Counted from the stretch's first letter, positions 32,860-43,689 are shown. The stretch is DNA of 58,000 nucleotides from Adiantum capillus-veneris (GCA_014529385.2 CM043963.1:97172412-97230411); one strand, 5' to 3'. Notes: generated from the letters alone by a model not told the origin. Translations and numbers: made by a program.

Positions 32860-33666
32860 ATGGCCCCGAAACGTTCATCATGCACAAAAAGACAAAGGAG
32901 CCTCTTCGGGTGGGACACTCTTAGGTCTGGTATTTTACTACACATTAGGCGAGTCATGCATGAAGATGTTTTATCTAGGGTTCTTCCCTTAGACTCTACA
33001 AGGAACTCATTGAAGAAACCAAAAAAAAAAAAGTATTTGCATTGATGAAAAGGCCTTTGTGAACAGGTTCTTGGATGAAGCCTCTAACAACTTTTTGTCA
33101 ACTTTGTTGTCACTACTCCTTCCACCACTTTGGTCTCTCTCACTCCACATTCAGAGGCTAATCGTACATTGTCATTTGAAGAAGAGGCTACAAATATTGG
33201 TGTCGACACATAAGAGGACAATCAGTTTTCAAAACAAAATAGGCTTTTTGGATAGAACAATTTGTTGGGACTCATGAATGATGTGATGAGACGATTTCAC
33301 ATCCATCAGGAGTCAAATCCCCCTTTGCTGCCACTATGTAGGTTGATTGCTATATAGGCAGCCAAATTGGTGATTGTAGATGCACTAGGGATGAACCAGA
33401 TATTTGACAGAGTTGGGTATGTTTCCACTATGGGATTGTTTATTGTCTCCCTCAAGAGACATAATGGAGAAACCAAAGTAGTAAGACAAGAGATGATAGA
33501 GAGATGGGGTCCTATTTGGCAGAGGCTTAATGCAGAATTTGAAAGCAAGCTAGTATGTGAGTGGGAAGAGCTCAAAGGAAAAATAATTTTTGTATGGGAT
33601 ATCAACCATCGACTAAAGACATGGATGAAAAGGATTGGAGAACGTCGATCCTTCTTTGTTTTATGA
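32860..33666 (+). pseudogene. Decayed gene with a possible ParB/sulfiredoxin-like domain
   Basis: One phase runs from 32860 to a stop at 33664, with a basic start (SSCTKRQRS, KKPKKKK), a Ser/Thr-rich middle, and a well-kept last 100 codons. That last part contains IFDRVGYVSTMGLFIVSLKR, then WGPIWQRLNAEFESK, then VWDINHRLKTWMKRI. The last motif resembles the DGxHR signature of ParB/sulfiredoxin-fold proteins, with Gly replaced by Ile. I have an impression of similar proteins in non-seed plants but cannot name a family. Stops at 33043 and 33046 and at several places up to about 33355 show that it is dead, or that introns lie in the middle. Function is unknown. Confidence 0.4.
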
Positions 33667-35029
33667 ACTTGAAATGTGAGATTTTTTATTCGTCTAGCTT
33701 GAAAAGTGAATGACTTATGATGAACTATCTTGACAGTGCATTCTCAAGATGAAAAGTATCATGTACAGTTCGTGCAATGCCAATTTATTCAATTTGATTT
33801 AAAAAAAAGTAGAGTTGATTCTTAGTTTGGATACTACTAATGAGTAAGGGTGCTTTTATTTCTCATGTGTGGTTTTTGCTTTGGCTTCAATCTTGGGGGT
33901 GACTTCTTTTTGGATTGATGTGGGCAATGGCCACATCAAACTTGGCACATGAATTTTTTATGTTTAAGAAGTTTGTGTTGGCAATAGTATAATGTAGTAT
34001 CTCACTTCGGAGCAAAGTTCATGGATGGATGTGGAGTTCAAGTTTGAGGCTAGGCACAATCAAGGTGTAGTGTGTCTTGGTACTCCGTCCCTTGTCATTT
34101 CATGATTAGTTTAGAAGGTAAGCACATCCTGAATATTTCTAGTTTTGCAATTGCATAAGGTGAAAAATCATGTTTTGTATCATCTTTAATTGAAGTATGC
34201 CTTGAATTCCCCCAGGGAAGCCTATTCTTACGTGGCATGTTATCATTTCTTTTGAAAAGTTAGTGAATATTGTGAGGTCCCTTTCACAAGTAAATTTATT
34301 TTGTGGTTTGTTCTATAGAAAAAATGATAGTCGTAGTGTTCCGCAATATGATAGGAAAGCTACAGAGTTTGTATCAGAAGGATTTCTTGCTATGAGAAGC
34401 TATCTCATGGAGTCTCCATCATGTGCAGGCGATGACTACACTCGAGTGGAAAGGGTCGTGGTTCGAGGAGGAGTAGAGCATACTCAAGTTTCTTTTAAAG
34501 TACAAATACACTAAAATACATTTACAGACACATTCACATATTTTCTTACATGTACTTCGCATAGATACAAGTACACCTGATAAACCAGCTCTGCTGATAA
34601 CACCAAAGCTAAGGATAGGAACATGCACCTTCAGAGCAACAACCTAGCACTTAATGATTGAGGATGTTTACAAGTAAAGATAAAGGAAAATATATGCTGA
34701 CAAAGTTGAATTCTTTCACCAATGTTTGAGTCTTGGCAAGAGCCTGCACCGAGAGAAGGCAGTTTAGATCCTAACTTTTATATAAGACAATGTTGTGTAC
34801 TCAGATCTAGAGAGGTACCAAATGTTGTATGTAGGAGCTAAAAGAATGCTCAAGAAGTGGAAACAAGATTTTGTCCATCCGTATATCCCAGCTACAATGA
34901 ACTAGAAGATCAAACAAGATATATTAGAATAGTAGATCAGATCTGGGAATGCTATGGGTAGAGCAAGGCACTTTGTGTGGCTTGGAAATCTATGCTCAAT
35001 GATACATAAATAAAAGAATTATATCTGAA
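33667..35029. other. Mostly unassigned, possible coding traces after 34800
   Basis: A short frame at 34801-34900 (YQMLYVGAKRMLKKWKQDF) looks coding and may be an upstream part of the relic at 35030, in another phase. The earlier part (33667-34250) shows nothing. The frame 34263-34514 is unassigned. Confidence 0.3.
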
Positions 35030-35485
35030 TTGAAAGATGATTTGGTGAACTTTAGGGGCATGATGAATCAATGGCAAGGCTAGACTAGTCTAATGATCAA
35101 GTATACAAATGAATTGTTGCAATTATTAGTAGAGACCTCCAATATTCCTGAAAAGGAATTGGCCAATAAAGCCACCTCTAAACCCCAGTTCACAGAGATG
35201 GCTAAATTTCTCTTCAATGATGGATCAAAGCCAATCAACTAGATCCAGCATGGTGGATATGTACAGCTTCCACAAAAATCTCAAAAGTTGGCACATGCGA
35301 GGCTTACTAAAGGCAAGAAGACCCTCTATGAGCCTAACACAAAAACTTGGAATGCTATCATGCCATATGAAGTGGAGATGCCAACACAACAATGGGAGCA
35401 ACTGGAGCAGAAAGCCATTTACAGACTGATTCAGAAAGCAAATACTGCTTCCATTGCTCCTTCAGGTCAAGCTCCACCATGCTAA
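35030..35485 (+). pseudogene. Unrecognised decayed coding region, 150 codons
   Basis: A single phase gives LKDDLVNFRGMMNQWQG, IPEKELANKATSKPQF, AKFLFNDGSKPIN and LTKGKKTLYEPNTKTW, ending QAPPC at TAA 35483. It is interrupted by TAG at 35081 and 35240. Either could come from CAG or TGG. The composition is that of a soluble, Lys/Gln-rich protein. I do not recognise the family. A retroelement gag-like or virus-derived origin is possible but not supported by a motif. Confidence 0.35.
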
Positions 35486-36811
35486 GATGTACCAAAGGGC
35501 ATGCTAAAGAAGGCCAGATAAACACATAACCAAGTGCAAATGCTAATATCATAGCAACATTTGGAATTTTAGAAATACACCAAAAATCAAGAAAGGGGAG
35601 GAGGATGTAGATAGCAGGAATCGGCACTATGAAAGCACCAGTATACATTAGAATTACTAACATTTGTAGTGATTACCGATCGTTGAACAATTGATTAGAA
35701 CCCAGTATGGACACCTATAAATAGAACCTACTACTTTCATTTTGGGGTCTGTTATTCTATTCATTGGTCCGTCTCATGTTGGCTAGTCTTGAGCACAGCT
35801 CTAATATACTCATAAGCCTTTGGGATCTTTTGTACTTCCTTGTAATCATGCACTCAGTGCTAGTTCATTTGTACTTCTAGCTCAGCAATCTAGTTTTTTA
35901 TAATGTTCATCTGAAGTCTGATATTGGTCATCCTATCTACTCTGATCAAGCATCTAACTCTGAAGTTCTAAACTATTTTTCTTAGTGTTCATTTGAAATC
36001 ATAATTTGTTCATCCTATTTGATCTAATGTGATATCTAACTCCAAAGTTCGTTGTCAAGTAACCAAAGTCATTCCAAGCATTGATTTACTACTAGTCACA
36101 TCAATATGTGAGAAAATGTTGAGCGTATCGGTCCCTTTCTTCATTTAGACTTGTTTTGTATGTATGATAAGCCAAACCATATTGAAGTTGTATGAGGATT
36201 GATGGGCCAAACAATGATGACCCAAGCATCAATAGCGCTTAATTGTAGAAACACAATCAATCACTTCACAATGATGGTCAAAGGCTTCTATGCTCGGGGG
36301 GTTCACTATATAGAGATCTTATATAATGCATGCGTTGCCGGGGTTTATGAGTTTGAGAGGTGAGCCGGGAAGGCATGGGGCCTCTGAGTGTGAGAGATGT
36401 GAGAGAGAGAAAACAACAAACACATATAGCTTTAATAATCACCATGATGTTAAAAAAAACCTTGAGTAAAGCTTAATCAATAGCCAAATCCATTAAAGGC
36501 ACCGTAACTTCTATTAAATGAGAATTAAGGAGCGTAATCTCCTTACAAAAGTCTAAGCAAAGTTATTAGAGCATAAGCTAAGCCAATAATGATAGAGAGA
36601 GTGATTGAAAACCTTCATCACCACGCGATCTCCCTGTAGAACTCTCTCTTCTTTCACAAAAACAACGACTCTTCCCTAAATGAGCAAAAAATTTGTCCTT
36701 ATAGGACGTGTAGGACTTCCCCCTATTTTGGTCAAAATTCTCCATTTTTAGCTCCACTTTGCATGTGAACCTTCTCCTTTTCTATTTTTGAGGCCCTTGG
36801 AGGCAAAGGCA
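35486..36811. other. Intergenic flank with a TATA-like box
   Basis: CTATAAATAG at 35715-35724 sits in a context (ACACCTATAAATAGAACC) like an LTR or plant promoter, and T-rich sequence follows. No second copy of this block was found in the window, so an LTR is not proven. The rest up to the CACTA B terminus is unremarkable. Confidence 0.35.
35715..35724 (+). promoter_or_regulatory. TATA-box-like CTATAAATAG
   Basis: A good match to the plant TATA consensus, 230 bp downstream of the relic ending at 35485. It may have belonged to an LTR or a promoter of a lost gene. Confidence 0.35.
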
Positions 36812-37030
36812 CACTATGAAAATCTCCAAGTATTTACCGCGTTGTTTTACCGCGTTTTGTAGAGAGAAGGTGCAAATTGAAGTAGAGAAACAAGAGAGAG
36901 AGAGAGAGAGAGAAGGGCGAGGTGGTTTTTTTGTGTTTAAAATATTGCCACAACTATTTTCTCTATTATTACCGCGTGTATTACTGTTGTTATTATTGCG
37001 TAGATTACCGCTATTATATCCGATAGCCTA
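36812..37030 (+). repeat. CACTA copy B terminal and subterminal repeats
   Basis: The terminal CACTATGAAAATCTCC is followed by ACCGCG at 36837 and 36849 and by a GA microsatellite (about 36893-36912). Then ATTACCGCG and further ATTACCGC words lie at 36968-37015. Copy A shows the same order with CT(GA) expansion at the same point. Confidence 0.75.
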
Positions 37031-37067
37031 ATTTAGCACCTAAACTTTCAAATTCTGGCTTAACCCA

Positions 37068-37156
37068 CCCCCCCCCCCCCCCCTTCAAATTTTGGTGTTT
37101 CCCTCCTCTCAATAAAAGTTAAAGAATATTGTATAAAATTTTCAATTTTAAAAAAG

Positions 37157-37225
<69 letters not shown>

Positions 37226-37233
37226 GGGGGGGG
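37068..37233 (+). repeat. C16 run, (GA)n tract and G19 run
   Basis: Poly-C (37068-37083) and, after 70 bp, about 30 GA units (37155-37214) ending in poly-G (37215-37233). Poly-C and poly-G are complementary and could pair across the interval. Confidence 0.85.
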
Positions 37234-37316
37234 AGGAGGGGGGATATAAGTTACACTTGTTTACAACTAAAATAATCACTATCAATTAATTAACATAATT
37301 AAGAATATTCTCAAAT

Positions 37317-37646
37317 CTAAAGAGAGGAAGAAGGGGGAGAGAGAGATGAATGGATTACACGACCAAAAAACTTCATAACTGCAAAATGTTTATGAATCAT
37401 CTTCCAAAAGATCTCTACATGAGGCATCATCCATAAATCAATAAAAAGAGAAACAAAATTATCGTTTGTGGATGCATTGCCTTCATCATCTTTGAGTTCA
37501 TCATCCTCCATCTCATCATCTTCATCATTGTGACAATCATCCTCGCTAAGACTTGCTGCCACCAGACTTGATTCATCGACCTCCCTCTCCTCTGTTTCCA
37601 CCTCATCCAAAGTCAGAGGTGGAAGAGGGTTGAAGATAGTCTCCAC
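37317..37646 (-). pseudogene. CACTA copy B: acidic C-terminal part
   Basis: The minus-strand frame has TLDEVETEEREVDES and a dense acidic block (DEDDEMEDDELKDDE), then NASTNDNFVSLFIDL. Copy A has the same order at 22935-23060 (DDDDEIEDDEFEDDE, STNDNSISLFIDL). It is probably the 3'-most part of the transposase gene. Acidic tails are common in this family but have no defined activity. Confidence 0.65.
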
Positions 37647-37859
37647 TTCATTAGTGGAAAAAATGGTTCTCCTATGAGGTGTTGCGAGAATTACGAACCA
37701 AAGTTTTGGTTGGAGGATTGTTGGGATATAGATGACCTATAGAATAAAAGCTCAAAGTGAGTAACATTGGTATAACTAGCGCTACAAGAAAATAAGATTA
37801 AAAAAGGTACATGTCACTCACCTTCTCACAATTGCGCGGTAAAACTAAATTGTCATACC

Positions 37860-38114
37860 TCCCTTTGTGTGATGCACACTAGAGTCCACCATGTAGACGC
37901 CATTCTCATGTCATCTAGACACATTTGCAAACCACTTGCACTCGAAGATGAAGGTATGACAGGTTCTAAAATTAACCTTTAGTATCCTTTCAATAGTTCC
38001 ACAATACCTGGCTTCATCACCGTCTGTGTCAAAGTTGCCCATGATGGCACAATCCATTTTGGTTCCACGCTCATCAATGTGGCGCGTAAAAAAGTGACGA
38101 CCCTTTGACCACAT
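37860..38114 (-). pseudogene. CACTA copy B: DUF4216-like segment
   Basis: Reads FFTRHIDERGTKMDCAIMG, RYCGTIERILKVNF, FIFECKWFANVSR, then a stop, then HENGVYMVDSS. The pattern of a 'GxIExIxxxxF...FxCxW' strand set followed by a VD motif is that of the DUF4216 domain found in many plant CACTA proteins. The stop after SR corresponds to a codon that is CAA in copy A (SRQHENG), so TGA or TAG arose here. An intron acceptor TTTTGTAG precedes TGCCTTTCC near 38135. Confidence 0.65.
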
Positions 38115-38229
38115 AGAGTTAAAGGAAAGGCACTACAAAATAGAAAAATATATTAATTTATCAAATGCATATTAAAGATAATCAAGAAATAGCGTTATAA
38201 TATGGGTACTCTACCTTTGGTATGTAGCC

Positions 38230-38930
38230 TCATGCATACTTCCATTCTTTGTTGGTGATGTCTTCTCTGGGCGCTTTTACCTCGGTCATTCTCTCATGAA
38301 TCCACTCTGCACTAATGAGATCTAGGAAACATGCAAGGTGTCTAGGCACTGGGGGTGCCCTCCTTCCTCCATGTGCTTGTTTCCATGCTTCCCTCTCTTG
38401 CAAACGCCTTGCCTTTGCCAAAATCCACAAGTATACCCACTTGGTCATAATCTTTGCATTGAGAATCCAAAAGTTATTGACCACTCGAGATAGATTCATA
38501 TTCATGTTAAGTAGTTTCCCCTTTCCACTTGGCAAGCGTGAAGTCATCCTTGCATCTTCCTCGGCTAACCACATGTGAGTCATTGAAGGATCAACTTCTG
38601 CCAAATACTCTGATATGTAAACAAATATGTCTTGAACAATCCACCCTTCAGCCATGCATGCCTCTGGTTGAGACCGTAGCCGCACAAAATCTTTAAGAGT
38701 CTTAAAAACCTCTCCAAGAAGAACATCCATCGTGCATGCACTAGTCCACATATAGCGATCTCATCCACCACGTGAACCAAGAGGTGAATTTGACTCAGAA
38801 GGACCGATCGAAGAAATGCATCTTCAATGGCACACATATTTTTTGTTGCAAGTGTTTGAGCAGCAGGAATAGCATCTATTTCAATTTCCTTGTAGCTTAC
38901 AAATCTGCAAGAAAACACACAAGGATACAC
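38230..38930 (-). pseudogene. CACTA copy B: DUF4218-like segment
   Basis: Two overlapping phases join into one domain. HLLVHVVDEIAICGLVHARW and MFFLERF come from the first, LKDFVRLRSQPEACMAEGW and YISEYLAEVDPSM from the second. This follows the DUF4218 pattern HLxxHLVxExxxCGPVxxRWM...LKxxVRxxxxPExxIAEG. A single base is missing near 38705 relative to copy A, which is in phase there. The segment ends KEWKYA followed by TGA in both copies, probably an ancestral Arg codon (CGA) or an unrecognised exon end. Confidence 0.75.
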
Positions 38931-39157
38931 TAAGTGCTAGTTGAAATTATTGTGTACATAAAAAAGGTGTAGTTGAGTGGAGTCTTGCGATGTACCTTAC
39001 TAGCTCTCCTAGTTTGAAAATAGCGTCCTTGACTTTCTTGTCCCGAAATATACACATACTCACCGGCAGAATGAACTAAAATATAAATCAGGGAAAGGGA
39101 AAGTGAGTGATAGTCATACACACAAACTATAGATAGAATAAGGAGTATGAAGATTAC

Positions 39158-40534
39158 CTAAAGCATCTTGTGCCAATCATGGGACTTCAGCCCATACAAT
39201 TGAACGCTTCCACCCTTCTTCGCTTTTGTGAAAGCTCCCTTTAGCGACCTCATGTATCCTGTTGGTGTGCGAATAGAGGCACTGGTACCCTTCACCTTGT
39301 CTAATTCTTCTTTGGCTAGCATCCATGGTGCTGTAGGAAGCACAATCTTTCCATTTGGGACACGATGTGGAGTAGCAGAGGCAGGGAGACATTTTAAAAG
39401 CCTCAAAGCCTCCCTCGCACCCAAAGAGTCCTTCTTGCCAATGATGTGGTCCCATAGTGTTTGGGCTACATTCTTGAATATGTGCATGGGATCCAAGAGG
39501 TGTTGTATTTTTAAGTCCTTTCAATATGGAAGCCTTAAAAATATGGAATACCTTGACATACCTTTTGGTGGAGGACACGAAGCCGGATTGTTGTTGTGGT
39601 GTTCTTCCCAAATTCCCAATCTGCCATCGTGATCTTTAGAGGGGTCTTCCCATTTGTTGGAGCCTTGTGCTTGTTATGCCCTTGGGGTAAGAAACGATGG
39701 TTTTTCGGATAGATTACCTTGCGCAAGGAATCGGGTCTCTCCATCACCAACGATGGTCCGCAAGTAGGACATGCATTGTGTCCCAATGTGGACAACCCTG
39801 CATACATATCGTGTGGTTAGAGAGATGAGTGAACTAAAGGGAAAGAGGGAGAGAGAGATAGAGGAAAGGGGGCTACCAAAAATCTCTCCAAGCCCAGGAT
39901 AGTCGTGCATAGTCCACATAAGGATTCCCGTCACAATGGCCTCTTTCCCCCCCTTTGCAAGTGAGACATAGACAACAGGAATGCCTCTCCATAACTCCTC
40001 CAACTCGTTGATGAGGGGCTCAAGGTAGACGTCAATATTTGACACTTTGTACTTCCCTGGCACAAGCAAGGAAAGAAGTATATTGCCCTTCTTTGTTGTC
40101 TCCCATGGTGGAATATTGTAGTTGACAATCACCACAGGCCAAGTGCTCCATGACGTAGACTTAGTGCCGAAGGGGTTGACACCATCACTTGCTAACCCAA
40201 GCCTCAAGGGTCGAGGCTCCAAACCAAACTCTGGCCATTGAGTTTTGATGTGCCTCCAAGCAGGTAAATCGGTAGGGACACGCATCATTCCATCATTTGA
40301 GTGATGGGTCGTGTGCCACACGAGAAGAAGCTCCACGATAGACCTACTTTTAAACACGTGTTGGATGCAAGGAATTAATGAAAAATGTCTCAATACCTTG
40401 CGGGGTAGGTGCACCCCGCTCACTCTTGTCTTGTATCGTGCATCCCCGCACACGGGACATGAGGTAGCGATTGCATGCTCATTGCAGTATAGCATGCAAT
40501 CGTTGATGCACGCATGGATGCGTTCATACTCCAT
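39158..40534 (-). pseudogene. CACTA copy B: tnp2 (Transposase_21) core
   Basis: Starts ERIHACINDCMLYCNEH, with CPVCGDARY as the zinc site, then KVLRHFSLIP, NDGMMRVPTD, PAWRHI, LGLASDGVNPFG, YNIPPWETTKKGN, LEPLINELEELWRGIPVV and MWTMHDYPGLGEIFG. This is the standard order of the plant tnp2 transposase. An intron with GT...AG ends fits 39876-39798 (79 bp), after which HNACPTCG and later LRLPY-stop-KDLKIQ, DPMHIFKN and SHDWHKML continue. The stop at 39523-39521 stands where copy A has TGG (PYW). The start ATG is at 40534 in this frame, but the true protein begins upstream at the N-terminal exon. Confidence 0.85.
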
Positions 40535-40728
40535 TCCAAGTACAATGATATACGATTAGCTCGTCGACAATCTGGAGGCATGTGGTGATCTCATGGCAAC
40601 ATTTTGTCCATCAAAGTACAACAAACATGCGTATTATTATAATTGCTAGAAGACGGCACCATAAAGCGAGTGGAGAGTATATAAAAGCCACATTCCATAC
40701 TTATAGAAGTAGTGCATCGACACTTGCA

Positions 40729-41313
40729 TTACTCCACCCAAATTTTGCTTGCAAGTTGAGGACTTCCAACGATGCTCGGAGCACAAGTACCGTACACCAT
40801 CGTAAAGAGGTGTTCGGGCCTCATCATCAATCTATCCTCCGTTTCAGCAGCCCGTTTAGTGCAGAGCTGACAATGCTCCTCACACACCTCGCGCTCATGA
40901 GCTAGTAACTCATTACACATGTTGAACGTGTGCTCATCCTCTGCCTCAAAGTGCGACGGAGTCGCCATAGGAGTTGTTGAAGTAGAGCCAACGGGAGGAT
41001 CCCCATGCGGTGCACCCAAATCGCCTAGTTGCTCTTGCCTCTCTTGTTCGGCCTTGCACACCAGTGCACCACCACCGAACACAGACCAATGGGGCACCTC
41101 CTCAAGCGACGAGTGAGTCATGCTCTCATCTCTCCGAGAACTTTTTTGAGGATGCCAAAGCCCTTCGTTCTCCACGTGCTCCAAAGCAATGCGCCTCAAG
41201 CGAGGGATTGCCCTTTTGCACTTGGCACAAGGACAAGGGAGTTTTTCCTTGAGCCAACGATCGCGCTCAGGGCCTCCAGGGAGACCACGATCATCCCAGT
41301 CGATGTCCTGCAC
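40729..41313 (-). pseudogene. CACTA copy B: N-terminal exon (transposase-associated domain)
   Basis: Contains CPCAKCKR (Cys-x-Cys-x2-Cys), then ALEHVENEGLWHP, similar to the transposase-associated domain that precedes tnp2 in plant CACTA proteins. A Ser/Gly linker and the CTKRAAETEDR segment follow, also the first recognisable piece of copy A. The GTGTGCAG at the start is a good splice acceptor, so an earlier exon may exist. The frame ends at a stop after KIWVE (near 40730), where copy A reads on in another way. Confidence 0.6.
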
Positions 41314-41594
41314 ACGCGATATGTTGTTTATTTAGACTTGTGTCCGAAAAAATAAATAATTAGAAAAGCCCTAAATTTTATTAAAAATTTACATAATGTT
41401 AAGGTCATTTAGGGAATAAATCACAATGAGTGCTAAATTTATTTTTAACTAAAAGAGAACTTAAAAGATAAAATTAATAAACATTTAAAAGTACTACAAA
41501 ATAAAGTATCCATAAAAAATTAAAAATCTTCATTAAAAAACTTAAAAGGCTAAAGAAATAATGGATAGCTAAGGGTAGAGGGGGTGGTTTGTAA

Positions 41595-41783
41595 CCCCCC
41601 CCCCCCCCCCCCCCTCCCTGCCTCTGCAACCTCGGATTCGCATGTATCCATTTGAAATGACCGGCCACAGTAATAGACGCGGTAATGGTCCCGATAATAT
41701 CCGCGGTAATAACCGCGGTAATGCCTGACACCTAAAATAGGCAAGAAGGCAGAGTATGCCGTATTTTTGTTGCATACTCTGCA
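41595..41783. repeat. C21 run, inverted GCGGTAAT array, short stem-loop
   Basis: Poly-C at 41595-41615. GCGGTAAT at 41681, 41704 and 41715 plus GATAATATCC form the right subterminal array of CACTA B. GCAGAGTATGC and its complement GCATACTCTGC at 41749-41783 form a small stem-loop outside it. Confidence 0.65.
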
Positions 41784-42058
41784 TTCTTGCTCTCCGCCAT
41801 CGCTCCCAAGCTTCCCCCCCCCCTTTCCCCCATCCCTCTCTCTCCCTCTCCAAGCTTCCCAAGTTTCGTCGAAGGGGGTTTCGTCCAAGTTTCTGCCCTC
41901 GTCTTTGGAACCACAACATTGAAGGGGATTTCGTTGAAGGGGGTTTTTCGCCATCGTCTTTGGAAGCTCAACTTAGCCGAAGCTCAACCGCGCTACAAAG
42001 AAAGAGGTAAACACAAAAGAAAGCACCTCCCCCCCTCTTTCCCTTTTGTTTTTTAGTT

Positions 42059-42060
<2 letters not shown>
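41784..42060. other. Flank, no gene supported
   Basis: Short overlapping frames (Pro/Ser-rich on the plus strand, Gly/Arg-rich on the minus) come from C-rich sequence. GGGGATTTCG/GGGGGTTTCG words occur twice. Confidence 0.4.
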
Positions 42061-42092
<32 letters not shown>

Positions 42093-42115
42093 CACACACA
42101 CACACACACACGCAC
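42061..42115 (+). repeat. (ACT)10 followed by (CA)n
   Basis: Ten ACT units run into CACA repeats with interspersed CG. Confidence 0.9.
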
Positions 42116-42177
42116 ACACGCACGCATAAATCGAAAGAAATTTAAAAAAATAGAGGATCCATAACATACTTCATTCA

Positions 42178-42261
42178 TTTGGAAATGGTTGCTTTGCGCG
42201 ACTTGTTTGGAAATGGTTGCTTTGCTAGGCTTATTTGGAAATGATTTCTTTGCGCGGCTTG
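42178..42261 (+). repeat. Three 28-bp tandem units
   Basis: Units start at 42178, 42206 and 42234 with TTTGGAAATG and contain CTTTGCGCGACTTG or variants. Confidence 0.85.
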
Positions 42262-42291
42262 TTTGGATAGAATTTTAGATAGAAATGTTGT

Positions 42292-42292
<1 letters not shown>

Positions 42293-42356
<64 letters not shown>

Positions 42357-42388
42357 TTAAAGAGAGGGAGATAAATGGAGAGGGATAA

Positions 42389-42433
<45 letters not shown>

Positions 42434-42750
42434 TAGAGGTAGATAAAGAGAGAGATAATTAATGAGAGGGAGATAAATGGAGAGAGAGATAGATAAAGAG
42501 AGAATGAGACAAAGACGGAGAGATAGAGATAGGGATAGAAATAGAGAGAATGAGGGATAGACAGAGAGAGAGAAATAGGGAGAGAGAGAGAGAGAGAGAG
42601 AGGGATACAAAGAGAGAGAGAGAGAGAGAGAAAGAGAAATAGAGAGAGAGAGAGATAGGAAAAGAGAGAGAGAAAGATAGAGAGAGAAAGATAGGGAAAG
42701 AACTAGATAGGGATAGAAAGAGAAAGAGAGAGATAGAGAAAGAGGGGGGG

Positions 42751-42786
<36 letters not shown>

Positions 42787-42795
42787 GGGGGGCAG
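42293..42795 (+). repeat. 500-bp polypurine tract ending in poly-G
   Basis: GA repeats with AGAGATAGA, AGGGATA and AAAGAG variants, ending in a G18 run. The minus strand is the polypyrimidine strand, opposite to the large tracts at 14 and 18.5 kb. Confidence 0.92.
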
Positions 42796-43673
42796 CGCTA
42801 CATGGAGACAAGAGGTCGTAGGTTAGTTGAGGGCTAGAGTGCAAAAGGGTCAATGCTCAAAGTGGGACACCGTGTGCAGGTAAGGGGAGGTGACCATGAG
42901 CAGTTAAAGCGGGGGAGATGATCAAGAGCTGTAGGCCAAGGTGGGAGAATGGGGAGAGCACCAAGGGAGGGCAGCTCGGACCTTTTGAGGGTCAAGGCCG
43001 ACCATTATAGAGGAGAAGCCAGCGCTATAAAGGGAAGGGGCTCTGGGCATGAGAAGTGGGGCCGCTGGCGGTATATGAACGAAGAAGGGGGCGCTCTAGT
43101 TGCAATATAAGAGAAGGGGCCCAGCCCGTAAGAAGGGGGGTGCATACCATGGATAAGAGGGCTGAGGTGTGCAGGAGTCTAGGGCTACAAAAGAGGAGTC
43201 AACTCTCCAGAAGGGGTCACGACCTGCAGGTGAAAGGGTTAACATGCATGAGAGCAAGGAGGGCCAAGGAGAAGAAGGGCTGGTTTGCAGCAATGGAGAG
43301 AGAGATATTGGTGAGTTGTACCCATGAGCAGGACACGTGAATTGTGAAGAAGCAGGAAAGGGTGTCAAAAGCTGCACTCAGTTAGCTACCAAGCTGATAT
43401 GGATTGTAAGTGGATTGAGAAAAACATGGGTAGTAGTGTCGAAAGCTACACCAGCACTTGTAAAAGCCTTGATTAAGATTCAAGCTCATCAAATATAATG
43501 CAATTATCTCTCAACTAAGCCATAGTTATTACTCTCTCTCTGGTCCCTCTCCTCTTCAGGCATGATAACACCTCTTTGCTACTCGCTTCTCAGATTATGC
43601 CATCTTTGCCATACACACTCTCACAATCAAGCACCCCACATGTTCCCGGCTAAACAAAAAACAATGCGACATA
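42796..43673. other. Possible LTR upstream of the gag-like relic
   Basis: G-rich sequence with several AGGGG(C/T) words. TGTCGAAAGCTACACCAGC at 43436 recalls TGTCAAAAGCTGCACTCAG at 43363, about 70 bp earlier. Since a primer-site-like sequence follows at 43674, this stretch may be an LTR, but its partner was not found. Confidence 0.35.
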
Positions 43674-43689
43674 TTTGGTGAACCCAACG
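43674..43689 (+). promoter_or_regulatory. Primer-binding-site-like TTTGGTGAACCCAACG
   Basis: Resembles the TTTGGTGxACCC words found after the 5' LTR of many plant retroelements and stands 30 bp before the gag-like ATG. The donor tRNA is not identified. Confidence 0.4.

Larger units (their letters stand above)
36812..41735 (-). mobile_element. CACTA (En/Spm-type) transposon copy B
   Basis: The left terminus CACTATGAAAATCTCC starts at 36812, followed by TTTACCGCG, TTTTACCGCG and, further in, ATTACCGCG words. The opposite side has the inverse set (GCGGTAAT at 41666-41720). The minus strand encodes the tnp2 transposase gene with introns. The right terminal CACTA bases were not found, so the right boundary is a minimum. 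The order and content parallel copy A at 19.9-24.1 kb. Confidence 0.85.

Noticed and set aside
35030-35485. Endogenous virus nucleocapsid or gag
   Set aside because: Considered because of composition and the nearby TATA box, but no motif of any such family is visible, so it is listed as unrecognised.
42275-42853. 192-codon Ser/Leu frame on the minus strand
   Set aside because: Translated polypurine tract.
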